Shown here piece by piece: positions 1-9,587 of a stretch of 50,076 nucleotides of DNA. The stretch spans positions 1 through 50,076 of the forward strand of contig NZ_JABMCB010000132.1 of assembly GCF_013359935.1 (NCBI RefSeq), read 5' to 3'. Every line of letters begins with the position of its first letter. Within the stretch, counting starts at the first letter, position 1. Below the pieces are notes generated by a model that was given only the letters and a program-made list of their open reading frames with translations, did no database searches and had not been told where the DNA came from. The stretch is from Paenibacillus xylanilyticus. Its GTDB lineage: Bacteria > Bacillota > Bacilli > Paenibacillales > Paenibacillaceae. The position numbers and the translations under genes are program-made.

Positions 1-97
1 GGTTCCACACGTACCCATCCCGAACACGACCGTTAAGCCCTCTAGCGCCGATGGTACTTGGACCGAAGGGTCCTGGGAGAGTAGGACGTTGCCAAGC
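1..97 (+). rRNA. rrf: 5S ribosomal RNA, 3' part
   Basis: The sequence matches the conserved 3' two thirds of bacterial 5S rRNA, including the CGAACACGACCGTTAAG loop region and the terminal GAGAGTAGGACGTTGCCAAGC-like segment. The 5' end lies outside the window. It closes the rRNA operon that precedes guaB. Confidence 0.95.
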
Positions 98-100
98 AAA

Positions 101-137
101 GAACCACTGCCGATGTAATTCGGTGGTGGTTTTTATT
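101..137 (+). terminator. rRNA operon terminator, first of two
   Basis: A stem AACCACTGCCGA / TCGGTGGTGGTT around a TGTAAT loop, running into a T-rich tail directly after the 5S gene. Confidence 0.85.
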
Positions 138-195
138 TGTTCAGGCGCTAATTTGTGGAAGTTCGTTGAAACAAAATTATAGAAGTTTTTAGAGT

Positions 196-229
196 AAACA
201 CCATTTTAAAGAGCATGGTGTTTTTATTA
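196..229 (+). terminator. second terminator downstream of the rRNA operon
   Basis: The stem AAACACCAT / ATGGTGTTT is followed by TTTTTATT. Tandem terminators after rRNA operons are common. It also separates rRNA transcription from guaB. Confidence 0.75.
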
Positions 230-305
230 TATTCGATGCTTGTCCGCACAAGAGATACAGTTGTATGCATGAGACAGTACACCTGATATAACCAGGGACT
301 TTTCC

Positions 306-335
306 TTGACAGTCTAAATATCGCTTTGCTAAGAT
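306..335 (+). promoter_or_regulatory. likely sigma-A promoter of guaB
   Basis: TTGACA (306-311) and TAAGAT (330-335) are separated by 18 bases, about 100 bases before the guaB start. I saw no clear purine riboswitch or PurBox pair in the leader. Confidence 0.55.
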
Positions 336-415
336 GGCAATAATAAATTTTTCAGAAAACGTATTTTCGGCATAAATACTGCCTGAGATCTTCGGGTTTT
401 GGACCGTAAAGCTGA

Positions 416-1897
<1,482 letters not shown>

Positions 1898-1922
1898 TCC
1901 GAAGAGAGTTAATTATTCCCAG

Positions 1923-1960
1923 GGCAGGCTTGGCGATTTTCGCCGGGTCTGTCTTTTTTT
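1923..1960 (+). terminator. guaB terminator
   Basis: The stem GGCAGGCTTGGCGA / TCGCCGGGTCTGTC is followed by seven T residues. Confidence 0.9.
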
Positions 1961-1984
1961 GCGGATACCCCTGTGATAGAATAG

Positions 1985-2035
1985 AAAAAGCGGTGACGAT
2001 CCTTTAACGGATTAGGGCGTTGCGGCGGCTTTTTG
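1985..2035 (+). other. terminator-like hairpin in the guaB-dacA gap
   Basis: AAAAAGC pairs with GCTTTTT, with a wobble-rich middle stem (GTGACG/CGTTGC) and an inner ATCC/GGAT. It lies 25 bases after the guaB terminator, so it could be a second terminator or part of a dacA leader. The stem is imperfect. Confidence 0.35.
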
Positions 2036-2312
2036 ACGTGAATCTATGAATATTGCTTTATATGGTATGTTGGGAACAAAAGGCTGCCCAGCGGTAAAGA
2101 AGCGCGGACGTCCTTTTACATAAGCATTCACGTAATGCTAACTAAGTGACAATCGATAATGAATTTCTGGAGCAATGATATTGCTCTTTCGATACAGCGC
2201 ATAAATGACACATCTCACAACATCTTCTACACCCGTTAGGGATCAAGAAAATCGCAGCTCTAGCTGCACTGGGGCATTAAGTTATGCTTCGGAACGAAGG
2301 GAGTATTCATCA
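2036..2312 (+). other. dacA upstream region with small hairpins
   Basis: This stretch has no convincing gene. It holds a perfect 7-bp hairpin GAGCAAT / ATTGCTC at 2170-2186 followed by TTTC, and a GCAGC-TCTA-GCTGC hairpin near 2253. A weak promoter (TTGACG at 2033, TTTATA at 2057) is possible. The open frame upstream of 2313 has no ribosome binding site and is probably not translated. Confidence 0.4.
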
Positions 2313-3701
2313 TTGAAAGCCAAACAAATGAATAAAAAGAAACGCCAAATGCTCAAAAAAAGCGTAGCCTCGGTTATGCTGGTAAATATGCTGTGCATGT
2401 CTGCAGTAATGCCAGTTATGGCTGCGGCGAATGATTCAGGTCAGGTACTGACAGCTGCGGCAACAACGACGAAGGCAGAGAAAGCAGTGCAAGTCCCTTC
2501 TGTCGATTCACTTGGACTTGAAGTTAGATCTGCGGTGCTGATGGAGGCTTCAACAGGCCAGATTTTGCTCAATGTGAATGCAGATAAAGCCATGCCGCCT
2601 GCCAGCATGACGAAGATGATGACCGAGTATATTGTCGCTGAGCAGGTGAAACAAGGAAAATTAAGCTGGGATGATGTAGTCACAGTCAAAAGAAATGCTG
2701 CAGAGAGCATAGGTTCACGTATTTTCCTGGCAGAAGGCGATCAGCATACAGTTAAAGAACTGTATATTGCGATGGCTGTAGGATCGGCAAACGATGCTAC
2801 GGTAGCTTTGGCTGAACATGTGGCTGGGTCTGAGGAAGACTTTGTCAAAATGATGAATGAAGAGGCGAAACGGATGGGGATGAAGGATACATACTTCATA
2901 AACTCCTCAGGTCTGGATCGTGCTGATATGCCTGCGGACTTCCGTCCAGCCGAAGATAAAGAAACGGTCATGTCAGCATTGGACGCAGCGATTCTGTGCA
3001 GATACATCATTCAGGATCACCCGGACTACAAAGATTTTACAACTATACAATCTTACAAATTCCGTCCCAATGATAAAGATCCAATTATCAACTACAACTG
3101 GATGTTGGAAGCGAATAAAAATATAACCAATTTCAAAAGCTATGCCTATGAAGGTCTGGACGGGATGAAAACAGGCCATACCACGAATGCAGGAAATAAC
3201 TTTACTGGTACAGCTGAGCGTGATGGCATGCGTTTGATCAGTGTGGTCATGGGTACCGATTCAGAGCCGGCACGTTTCAGAGAAACGAAGAAAGTTTTGG
3301 ATTATGGTTATAACAACTTCGAAGTGAAGCAAGCGGTCGCTGGCAAAACCAAAGTGACTGGCTGGGAAACTGTCCCTCTGAAAAAAGGTAAAGAAACGAA
3401 TGTGCCTGTCGTAACCGATAATGCGGTAAGCTTTGTTGTTCCCAAAGGCACTGAAAACCTGGATGTCACTTTCAAAGCCAACGTTACAGAAGCAGACAAG
3501 CTGGTTGCTCCAATTAAAGCAGGAACAAAAGTCGGAACGGTTACTTATACCTATAAGGCCGATGGCATGGAGCCTCAAGAGAAAACAGTAAACCTGATTA
3601 CCGCAGAAGAGGCTGAAAAAGGCGGCTGGTTCCGTCTGTTCTTCCGTGCCGTCAAGGATTTCTTCGTTGATCTGTTTGATGGCATTAAAAACCTGTTCTA
3701 A
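2313..3701 (+). CDS. dacA: D-alanyl-D-alanine carboxypeptidase (PBP5 family, S11)
   Basis: This low-molecular-weight penicillin-binding protein trims the terminal D-Ala from peptidoglycan pentapeptides at the outer face of the membrane. The protein has a lysine-rich N-terminus and signal peptide ending near VMAAAND. The active-site motifs are SMTK (Ser98 counting from the TTG), SAN and KTG (GMKTGHTT). A PBP5 C-terminal beta domain follows, then an amphipathic anchor helix GWFRLFFRAVKDFFVDLF. I chose the TTG at 2313 because GAAGGGAG lies 9 bases upstream. The ATG at 2328 is too far from that site, and the longer open frame starting at 2205 adds a non-signal-like extension. The 462-residue length fits. 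The order guaB-dacA-pdxST matches B. subtilis. Confidence 0.95.
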   Translation: MKAKQMNKKKRQMLKKSVASVMLVNMLCMSAVMPVMAAANDSGQVLTAAATTTKAEKAVQVPSVDSLGLEVRSAVLMEASTGQILLNVNADKAMPPASMTKMMTEYIVAEQVKQGKLSWDDVVTVKRNAAESIGSRIFLAEGDQHTVKELYIAMAVGSANDATVALAEHVAGSEEDFVKMMNEEAKRMGMKDTYFINSSGLDRADMPADFRPAEDKETVMSALDAAILCRYIIQDHPDYKDFTTIQSYKFRPNDKDPIINYNWMLEANKNITNFKSYAYEGLDGMKTGHTTNAGNNFTGTAERDGMRLISVVMGTDSEPARFRETKKVLDYGYNNFEVKQAVAGKTKVTGWETVPLKKGKETNVPVVTDNAVSFVVPKGTENLDVTFKANVTEADKLVAPIKAGTKVGTVTYTYKADGMEPQEKTVNLITAEEAEKGGWFRLFFRAVKDFFVDLFDGIKNLF

Positions 3702-3715
3702 TCGTCTATAGTTTA

Positions 3716-3742
3716 GTATTTCGGCATAGAAATACAGTGTTT
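3716..3742 (+). terminator. possible dacA terminator
   Basis: The stem GTATTTC / GAAATAC around GGCATA is followed by AGTGTTTTGC. The short T run makes this weak. Confidence 0.4.
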
Positions 3743-3796
3743 TGCTATTTGTATCGCTTACAACAGACAATATGCAATTAATTCCGACTGAATGCA

Positions 3797-3825
3797 TTGT
3801 ATATTTACAAATTTTCCGGTAAAAT
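3797..3825 (+). promoter_or_regulatory. sigma-A promoter of pdxS-pdxT
   Basis: TTGTAT (3797-3802), a 17-base spacer and TAAAAT (3820-3825), leaving a leader of about 115 bases before pdxS. Confidence 0.6.
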
Positions 3826-3946
3826 ATCAAGTTAGAATTCTACGTATGAATCAGTTGAAAAGTCTAATGTTCTTCTACCCATTACAGCGGATTATTCGCT
3901 TTATATAAGGGAAGGAACGGCACATACATTACGGGGGGCATGGAAT

Positions 3947-4828
3947 ATGGAAACAGGAACATCACGCGTTAAAAGAGGTATGGCTGAAATGCAAAAAGGC
4001 GGCGTCATCATGGACGTCATGAATGCCGAGCAAGCTAAAATCGCTGAAGCAGCAGGTGCAACAGCTGTTATGGCTTTGGAACGTGTTCCTTCTGATATTC
4101 GTGCAGCAGGCGGAGTAGCTCGTATGGCTGATCCGACAATTGTTGAAGAAGTGATGAAAGTTGTATCGATTCCGGTAATGGCAAAAGCACGGATTGGTCA
4201 TTATGTTGAAGCAAAAGTGCTTGAATCACTCGGTGTCGACTATTTGGATGAGAGTGAAGTACTGACTCCAGCGGATGAAGTATTCCATATCGATAAGCAC
4301 GAATTCACTGTACCATTTGTATGTGGTGCCAAAGACTTGGGAGAAGCATTGCGCCGGATCGGTGAAGGAGCTTCCATGATTCGTACCAAAGGTGAACCGG
4401 GAACGGGAAATATCGTAGAAGCAGTACGTCACATGCGTTTTATCAACAGCCAGATTCGTAAAGTAACCAACATGTCCAAGGACGAGCTGTATGCGGAAGC
4501 TAAAAACCTTGGCGTTGCTTATGAGCTGCTCCTTGATGTACATGAAAATGGAAAACTGCCTGTCGTGAACTTTGCAGCAGGCGGAGTAGCCACTCCTGCA
4601 GATGCGGCCCTGATGATGCACTTGGGTGCAGATGGCGTATTTGTAGGCTCAGGGATCTTTAAATCGGACAGCCCTGAGAAATTTGCACGTGCTATCGTGG
4701 AAGCGACGACGCATTACACAGATTACAAACTGATTGCTGAAGTGTCCAAAAACATTGGAACACCGATGAAAGGTATCGAAATCTCCAAACTTACGGCTTC
4801 TGAACGTATGCAGGATCGCGGCTGGTAA
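3947..4828 (+). CDS. pdxS: pyridoxal 5'-phosphate synthase lyase subunit
   Basis: PdxS condenses ribose 5-phosphate, glyceraldehyde 3-phosphate and PdxT-derived ammonia into PLP (the DXP-independent pathway) in a 12+12 complex with PdxT. The protein is 293 residues, as expected. It is one phosphate-binding barrel. Asp23 and the imine-forming lysines Lys80 ([10 protein letters not shown]) and Lys148 (RTKGEPGTG) are present, and the phosphate loop appears as [12 protein letters not shown] and [12 protein letters not shown]. The ATG at 3947 has GGGGGGC 8 bases upstream. pdxT follows after 17 bases, so the two subunits are made from one transcript. Confidence 0.98.
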   Translation: METGTSRVKRGMAEMQKGGVIMDVMNAEQAKIAEAAGATAVMALERVPSDIRAAGGVARMADPTIVEEVMKVVSIPVMAKARIGHYVEAKVLESLGVDYLDESEVLTPADEVFHIDKHEFTVPFVCGAKDLGEALRRIGEGASMIRTKGEPGTGNIVEAVRHMRFINSQIRKVTNMSKDELYAEAKNLGVAYELLLDVHENGKLPVVNFAAGGVATPADAALMMHLGADGVFVGSGIFKSDSPEKFARAIVEATTHYTDYKLIAEVSKNIGTPMKGIEISKLTASERMQDRGW

Positions 4829-4845
4829 GAGAAGGGGAATTGCAG

Positions 4846-5436
4846 ATGAAGATTGGTGTTTTAGCACTTCAGGGTGCAGTTACCGAACATATTCGCAGTG
4901 TTGAACGGGCAGGAGCAGAGGGACTGGCTATAAAACAGGTTGCACAGTTGGATGAGCTGGACGGCCTGATCCTTCCTGGCGGTGAAAGCACCACGATCGG
5001 CAAATTGATGCGTAAATATGGGTTTATGGAAGCCATTCGGGACTTCGCTGCAAGGGGGAAACCGGTGTTTGGTACCTGTGCGGGCCTGATTGTAATGGCT
5101 GAACGTATTACGGGACAGGAAGAGGCCCATTTGGAATTGATGGATATGACGGTATCCAGAAATGCATTTGGCCGCCAGAGAGAAAGTTTTGAAACGGATC
5201 TGCCTGTCAAAGGGATTGAGGAAACAGTAAGAGCGGTGTTTATCCGTGCGCCTTTGATCGAGAGTGTCGGGGAAAAGGTTGAAGTACTTTCCACTTACAA
5301 AGGTGAAATTGTTACTGCGCGTCAAGGACACTTGCTAGCCTGCTCTTATCATCCTGAATTGACCGATGATTATCGCCTGCATGCTTATTTCGTTGACATG
5401 GCCCAAACGTATAAGCAGTCGGCCCAGAACCAATAG
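4846..5436 (+). CDS. pdxT: pyridoxal 5'-phosphate synthase glutaminase subunit
   Basis: PdxT is a class I glutamine amidotransferase that hydrolyses glutamine and channels ammonia to PdxS. It has the LPGGEST oxyanion-loop signature, the nucleophile Cys78 in FGTCAGL, and the His169/Glu171 pair in YHPEL. The ATG at 4846 is placed 7-8 bases after GAAGGGGA. A TTG two codons earlier is too close to that site. The product is 196 residues. It is the second gene of the pdxST operon. Confidence 0.97.
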   Translation: MKIGVLALQGAVTEHIRSVERAGAEGLAIKQVAQLDELDGLILPGGESTTIGKLMRKYGFMEAIRDFAARGKPVFGTCAGLIVMAERITGQEEAHLELMDMTVSRNAFGRQRESFETDLPVKGIEETVRAVFIRAPLIESVGEKVEVLSTYKGEIVTARQGHLLACSYHPELTDDYRLHAYFVDMAQTYKQSAQNQ

Positions 5437-5478
5437 TGTATGATATACAACCTATGATATCCCGGTAAAATTGGATCA

Positions 5479-5511
5479 CTCCCCATGCAGCCTGTAAGGC
5501 TGCATGGGGAG
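5479..5511 (+). terminator. perfect 14-bp hairpin after pdxT
   Basis: CTCCCCATGCAGCC pairs perfectly with GGCTGCATGGGGAG around TGTAA. No T run follows (the next bases are CTGTATCTGG), so it may act as a terminator only weakly, or as a transcript-end stabiliser or leader stem. Confidence 0.55.
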
Positions 5512-5571
5512 CTGTATCTGGTCGGATGCCTGATGTTGCCCGTATCTGCTTCCAAAGCGGGAATCGCAGCG

Positions 5572-5587
5572 TAGGGTGTCACCGGGG
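5572..5587 (+). promoter_or_regulatory. T-box-like motif upstream of serS
   Basis: TAGGGTGTCACCGGGG matches 13 of 16 positions of the T-box antiterminator core TAGGGTGGTACCGCGG. It lies 127 bases before serS and is followed by TATAGGTTGTTTTTTT. The mismatches fall in the tRNA-acceptor-binding UGGN segment, and I cannot find a convincing terminator stem or stem I. It may be degenerate or coincidental. Confidence 0.25.
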
Positions 5588-5609
5588 TTCTATAGGTTGT
5601 TTTTTTATT

Positions 5610-5637
5610 TTAGAATTTGATTAAGATTAAGTTATAC
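5610..5637 (+). promoter_or_regulatory. possible serS promoter
   Basis: TTAGAA, a 16-base spacer and TTATAC (5632-5637), downstream of the T-box-like motif. If this is the active start, the T-box-like sequence is not in the serS message. Confidence 0.35.
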
Positions 5638-5713
5638 GGGACTCCACAAAGACTGTGTGTAGGTTTAGGCTTATTTGTATGGTTTTTGTGTGGTTATTTA
5701 GGAGGAATATGTC

Positions 5714-6997
5714 ATGCTAGATGTGAAGATATTGCGGAATGAATATGCACGTGTGGAAGAAGCGTTAACGAATCGGGGTAAGTCACTCGACCTCATTGCT
5801 GGATTTTCCGAGATGGATGCGAAGCGTCGGGAATTGCTGCAAGAGAGTGAAACGCTGAAGAATCGCCGGAATACGGTATCGGGTGAAGTGGCCAAGCTTA
5901 AAAAGAATCGTGAGAATGCAGACGAATTGATTGTTGAGATGCGTGAAGTATCCGATCGGATCAAAGCAATGGACGAAGAAGTCCGTGATTTGGAAGCAAA
6001 GATTAACGATTTAACTATGGCAATCCCTAACATCCCGAATGAGAGTGTACCTGTTGGTGCTTCTGAGGACGATAATGTGGAGATTCGCCGCTGGTCAGAA
6101 CCCAAGTCATTTGCTTTTACTCCAAAAGCACACTGGGAAATCGCGCAGGATCTCGATATCCTTGATTTTGAAGCTGCTGCCAAAGTAACGGGTTCCCGTT
6201 TTACGTTCTATAAAGGGCTTGGTGCACGTCTGGAGCGTGCCCTGATTAACTTCATGATGGATCTGCACAGTGATCAGCATGGATACGAGGAGATTTTGCC
6301 TCCATACATCGTTAACCGTGACAGTCTTTTCGGAACAGGTCAATTGCCGAAGTTCGAAGAGGATCTATTCAAGCTGAAGGACACTGAATATTACCTGATT
6401 CCTACGGCAGAAGTTCCGGTAACGAACTACCATCGCGAAGAGATTCTGAATGCAGAAGATCTGCCTAAGCACTTTGTGGCATACAGCTCATGTTTCCGCT
6501 CCGAGGCCGGTTCGGCTGGACGTGATACACGCGGATTGATCCGTCAGCACCAATTCAACAAGGTTGAGCTGCTCAAACTGTCTTCCCCCGAGACTTCTTA
6601 CGAGGAATTGGAGAAAATGACGCAAAATGCAGAGCGTGTGCTTCAGCTGCTGGAACTGCCGTACCGCGTTCTTACGCTGTGCACAGCAGATATGGGCTTT
6701 ACTTCTGCCAAAACCTACGATCTTGAGGTATGGTTGCCAGAGAGCAATACATATCGTGAAATCTCTTCCTGCTCGAACTGTGAGGATTTCCAGGCACGCC
6801 GTGCCAACATTCGTTTCCGCAGAGAGCCAAAAGCTAAACCTGAGTTTGTTCATACGCTGAACGGATCTGGATTGGCAGTTGGACGCACAGTAGCTGCCAT
6901 TTTGGAGAATTATCAACAGGAAGACGGAACGGTAGTTATTCCGGAAGCGCTGCGTCCATACATGGGCGGAATCAGTGTAATTGCACGTCGTTCTTAA
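5714..6997 (+). CDS. serS: seryl-tRNA synthetase
   Basis: SerS is a class II aminoacyl-tRNA synthetase that charges tRNA-Ser. The first ~100 residues form the long antiparallel coiled-coil arm (heptad-rich Lys/Glu segments) that contacts the long variable arm of tRNA-Ser. The catalytic core has TAEVPVT, motif 2 [17 protein letters not shown] and motif 3 [18 protein letters not shown]. The length of 427 residues is standard. The ATG at 5714 lies 7 bases after AGGAGGA. A tRNA-Ser gene lies 150 bases downstream, as in B. subtilis. Confidence 0.98.
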   Translation: MLDVKILRNEYARVEEALTNRGKSLDLIAGFSEMDAKRRELLQESETLKNRRNTVSGEVAKLKKNRENADELIVEMREVSDRIKAMDEEVRDLEAKINDLTMAIPNIPNESVPVGASEDDNVEIRRWSEPKSFAFTPKAHWEIAQDLDILDFEAAAKVTGSRFTFYKGLGARLERALINFMMDLHSDQHGYEEILPPYIVNRDSLFGTGQLPKFEEDLFKLKDTEYYLIPTAEVPVTNYHREEILNAEDLPKHFVAYSSCFRSEAGSAGRDTRGLIRQHQFNKVELLKLSSPETSYEELEKMTQNAERVLQLLELPYRVLTLCTADMGFTSAKTYDLEVWLPESNTYREISSCSNCEDFQARRANIRFRREPKAKPEFVHTLNGSGLAVGRTVAAILENYQQEDGTVVIPEALRPYMGGISVIARRS

Positions 6998-7039
6998 CAT
7001 AAGAAGAGTACGGTTCTATCCTTAGAATAAAACAAATCA

Positions 7040-7070
7040 GCCCGTCATTCATTTGATGACGGGTTATTTT
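7040..7070 (+). terminator. serS terminator
   Basis: The stem CCCGTCAT / ATGACGGG is followed by TTATTTT. Confidence 0.85.
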
Positions 7071-7080
7071 GTAGAAAGGC

Positions 7081-7110
7081 TTGCTTTTTACTCTGAGAAT
7101 GTGGTATGAT
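7081..7110 (+). promoter_or_regulatory. promoter of the tRNA-Ser gene
   Basis: TTGCTT (7081-7086), an 18-base spacer and TATGAT (7105-7110), 36 bases before the tRNA. Confidence 0.6.
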
Positions 7111-7145
7111 CTATTTCGTGGCAAGTTTATAAAACTTCAATTTCT

Positions 7146-7234
7146 GGAGAGGTACCGAAGCGGTCATAACGGGGCGGTCTTGAAAACCGTTAGGGTGCAA
7201 GCCCACGTGGGTTCGAATCCCACCCTCTCCGCCA
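7146..7234 (+). tRNA. tRNA-Ser (anticodon UGA)
   Basis: An 89-base tRNA with acceptor stem GGAGAGG / CCTCTCC, a TTCGAAT T-loop, the long variable arm typical of serine tRNA, and an encoded CCA at 7232-7234. The anticodon loop CTTGAAA (7179-7185) places TGA at 7181-7183, so it reads UCA-type serine codons. Confidence 0.96.
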
Positions 7235-7250
7235 TACTACACTTATAACA

Positions 7251-7281
7251 AGGATTCGAGCGTTAAGCTCGGGTCCTTTTT
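7251..7281 (+). terminator. tRNA-Ser terminator
   Basis: GGATTCGAGC / GCTCGGGTCC stem with a GTTAA loop, followed by TTTTTT. Confidence 0.88.
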
Positions 7282-7423
7282 TGCGTCTGCATTTTCTGAC
7301 CTGCAGCGAGAGTACATACGATGAGAATGGATCAGTTATGATATCTATACTCAGCTATTTGAGCTCCTTCGAATGTATAAAAACATCTTTTTCGCCGCAT
7401 TTTATAGGAGTGGAGGTGGTTAG

Positions 7424-7765
7424 ATGAACCGCGAGTTAAACATAGATCAGACAGAGCTTGTAGGCGCGTGGCAGGAACGTTTGCCTGAAGTCCTGAATGT
7501 CGGGGATCAGGCTCAGGTGATGGCAGATGAAGCTGATCAGAAGGCAATTCGGATTCATATCGCGACTGCAGGGCACCAAATGTACTCATTCGATTTCAAA
7601 TGTGCTTATGTGGACTCCCGTGAGGTCAGTGTACAGCTGATTGATGTGGAACGGGATGGACAAACGACAGATGAGCGTACAGAACCCATTCAGGAACTGG
7701 CTCAAGATTATACACGGCATATTCATGAATGTGCCCAGTCGTTGCAGTCCAAGACAAGACCATAG
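7424..7765 (+). CDS. conserved-looking small protein of unknown function
   Basis: A 113-residue acidic soluble protein with no signal peptide or membrane segment. The middle (about residues 45-80) alternates hydrophobic and polar residues as in beta strands, and the C-terminus is helical and charged. I do not recognise the family. The ATG at 7424 is preceded by a good GGAGTGGAGG-type site. Two more small genes follow at 25- and 22-base spacing with their own strong ribosome binding sites, the last being sspP, so it may belong to a sporulation-related transcription unit. That link is by position only. Confidence 0.7.
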   Translation: MNRELNIDQTELVGAWQERLPEVLNVGDQAQVMADEADQKAIRIHIATAGHQMYSFDFKCAYVDSREVSVQLIDVERDGQTTDERTEPIQELAQDYTRHIHECAQSLQSKTRP

Positions 7766-7789
7766 ACCGAATTGAAGGAGTGAATCGGA

Positions 7790-7966
7790 GTGAGCAAAGG
7801 CAAAGCCGGGATTGATAAAAACTTGCAGAATGTTGTCGCTGATCTGGAACAGCCGGCCGTAAATAGCCATCATGCGCAGCAGATTCAGCAGGATACAAAT
7901 GATCGTCGTCATCAGGATTCGCTGAATCATGACAAAACGGAAGATATGGATCCATCCCATTCCTAA
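7790..7966 (+). CDS. small hydrophilic protein upstream of sspP
   Basis: A 58-residue open frame starting with GTG at 7790, 9 bases after GAAGGAG (7774-7780). The product is very hydrophilic, rich in Gln, Asn, Asp and His, with no hydrophobic core. That composition is typical of small spore proteins, but I find no motif that names a family. It sits 24 bases after the previous gene and 22 bases before sspP, so the three genes probably share a transcript. Confidence 0.6.
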   Translation: MSKGKAGIDKNLQNVVADLEQPAVNSHHAQQIQQDTNDRRHQDSLNHDKTEDMDPSHS

Positions 7967-7988
7967 TACATGAAGAGGGGGTAACTGC

Positions 7989-8141
7989 ATGAGCAAACCC
8001 AAAGCGATACCAGTACCTGAAGTTCAAGCTGCTGAACAACATCGGCGCCCGGAAAAGCATTCATCTGGACAGGAACCGTTGTCCGGATCCAAAAAAGTCA
8101 AAAATCAGAATCATGTGGATCATAACAACCCTCAAGGATAA
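7989..8141 (+). CDS. sspP: small acid-soluble spore protein P
   Basis: The 50-residue product ends in QEPLSGSKKVKNQNHVDHNN, which matches the diagnostic EPL(S/D)GSKKVKNRNH core of the SspP (CotL) family of minor spore-core proteins. The ATG at 7989 follows GAAGAGGGGG. In B. subtilis sspP is expressed in the forespore under sigma-G. I could not find a clean sigma-G promoter directly before this gene, so the message probably begins upstream. A strong terminator follows. Confidence 0.85.
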   Translation: MSKPKAIPVPEVQAAEQHRRPEKHSSGQEPLSGSKKVKNQNHVDHNNPQG

Positions 8142-8199
8142 GAGAATGAACAAGGTGTCACTTAAAGTTTGAGAAACATATATTTCTTCTTCTATACAA

Positions 8200-8229
8200 A
8201 ACCCCCCTGTTACCTAACAGGGGGTTTTT
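8200..8229 (+). terminator. terminator after sspP
   Basis: Perfect stem CCCCCTGTTA / TAACAGGGGG with a two-base loop remainder, followed by TTTTT. Confidence 0.93.
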
Positions 8230-8410
8230 GCGTATTCATACATAGGTAGAGACCAGTGGTTGAGGATATGTAAAGCTAACATAGGTCTTTGTAGCCATTT
8301 TAGAGTGGAAAGATCACAAATTTCCCAAATCGTGTTTCCGTTTCAGAATAAATGGTATATCATTGATGTTGAATTACTTTTTTGGGGTTATCACGAGAGG
8401 AGAGAAACAA

Positions 8411-9505
8411 ATGACTAAACGTATGGGGGCGCTGCTTCTTACGTTGCTGTTAACCGTATCCTTGGCATTGACAGCATGTAGCAGCAAACAAGAACCAAAA
8501 GAGGCACTGAAGACGGCCGCAGCCAATGCTTCTAAACTGACTTCGTATGAGATGAGTTCCAATTTTACAATTAATGAATTGAGCTATAAACCTGCAGACG
8601 AGTCACAACAAGATCCAACAATGACACAGTTTATGAGCATGCTGAAGGATGCCCAATTTAACGTAACGGGCGTTTACCAAAGCGAGCCAATGCAAACAGA
8701 AATGACAGTTAGCCTTGAGCTCAAGGGTGATATGGGTATGACATTCACCATTCCTATGGTGATGACAGCAGAGAAGCTTTATGTGAAAGTACCGAGCATT
8801 CCGTTCTTCCCAATTCCGGAGACAGTGGTTGGCAAATTCCTGGAGCTTGATCTGAAAGAACTGGCTGAGCAAGAGGGTACCGAATGGAATCCTGACGCTA
8901 TGGACGCAGCCAAAACACAAAAGCTGAGTAACGAAGTTATGGACGCTGTTCTGAGTGAATATGACCAGGATAAATTCTTCAAAAACGTAGATGTTAAGGA
9001 TGCGCAGCTTCCAGAAGGTGTAGATGCCAAACAGGTCGTACAGTTCTCTGTTAACAATGACAACGTAAAAGAAGCAATTACTGTACTGGTGACTAAAGCA
9101 ATGCCTAAAGTGCTGGATATCTTGTCCAAGGAAGAATATCGCGATATGCTGCAAATGGATCAGGCTGATATTGATCAAGCCAAAGAGGATCTGAATATCA
9201 CTGAAGCGGATCAGGCTGAAATGTCGAAGGATCTGGATCAGTTGAAAGACATTTTGACAATCAACAAGTTCAACATCGATTTCGCATTGGATAAGCAAGA
9301 CTTCCCAGTGTATCAAAAGATTGCTGCTGATCTGCTGATCAAACCAGTAGATACCAAAGATGAAGTGAAGTTGGCCTTCACCGGTTCCAACACTTACACG
9401 AAAATCAATGAGAAGGCAGCTTTCAAAATCAATATCCCTACAGGTGAAAACGTGATTACTATGGAAGAGTTCGAGGAACTGATGAATGCTTCCTACGGAT
9501 ACTAA
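8411..9505 (+). CDS. secreted lipoprotein of unknown function
   Basis: A 364-residue protein with a lipoprotein signal: basic MTKR start, hydrophobic stretch and lipobox LTAC with Cys23. It should be lipid-anchored on the outer membrane face. The mature part is polar and acidic, alternating amphipathic strands with a helical acidic segment (about residues 250-300, ADIDQAKEDL). This resembles LolA/LppX-like lipoproteins, but I cannot assign a family with confidence. I use the ATG at 8411, 8-10 bases after GAGAGGAGAG. The open frame from 8363 would place 16 residues ahead of a complete signal peptide. The gene stands alone between two terminators. Confidence 0.85.
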   Translation: MTKRMGALLLTLLLTVSLALTACSSKQEPKEALKTAAANASKLTSYEMSSNFTINELSYKPADESQQDPTMTQFMSMLKDAQFNVTGVYQSEPMQTEMTVSLELKGDMGMTFTIPMVMTAEKLYVKVPSIPFFPIPETVVGKFLELDLKELAEQEGTEWNPDAMDAAKTQKLSNEVMDAVLSEYDQDKFFKNVDVKDAQLPEGVDAKQVVQFSVNNDNVKEAITVLVTKAMPKVLDILSKEEYRDMLQMDQADIDQAKEDLNITEADQAEMSKDLDQLKDILTINKFNIDFALDKQDFPVYQKIAADLLIKPVDTKDEVKLAFTGSNTYTKINEKAAFKINIPTGENVITMEEFEELMNASYGY

Positions 9506-9530
9506 GTTCACCGTTAATAATGAGTGAGAA

Positions 9531-9566
9531 AAAAGCCGCTTCGACGTTAAGTCGAGCGGCTTTTTG
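9531..9566. terminator. bidirectional terminator between convergent genes
   Basis: GCCGCTTCGAC / GTCGAGCGGC stem flanked by A runs on the left and T runs on the right, so it can work for the lipoprotein gene and for the leftward GNAT gene. Confidence 0.9.
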
Positions 9567-9587
9567 TTGTTTTAACGTGTAAAGCTG

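Noticed and set aside
7370..7405. Sigma-G-like pair TGTATA-N18-CATTTTA before the first small gene
   Set aside because: The transcript start would fall inside the ribosome binding site.
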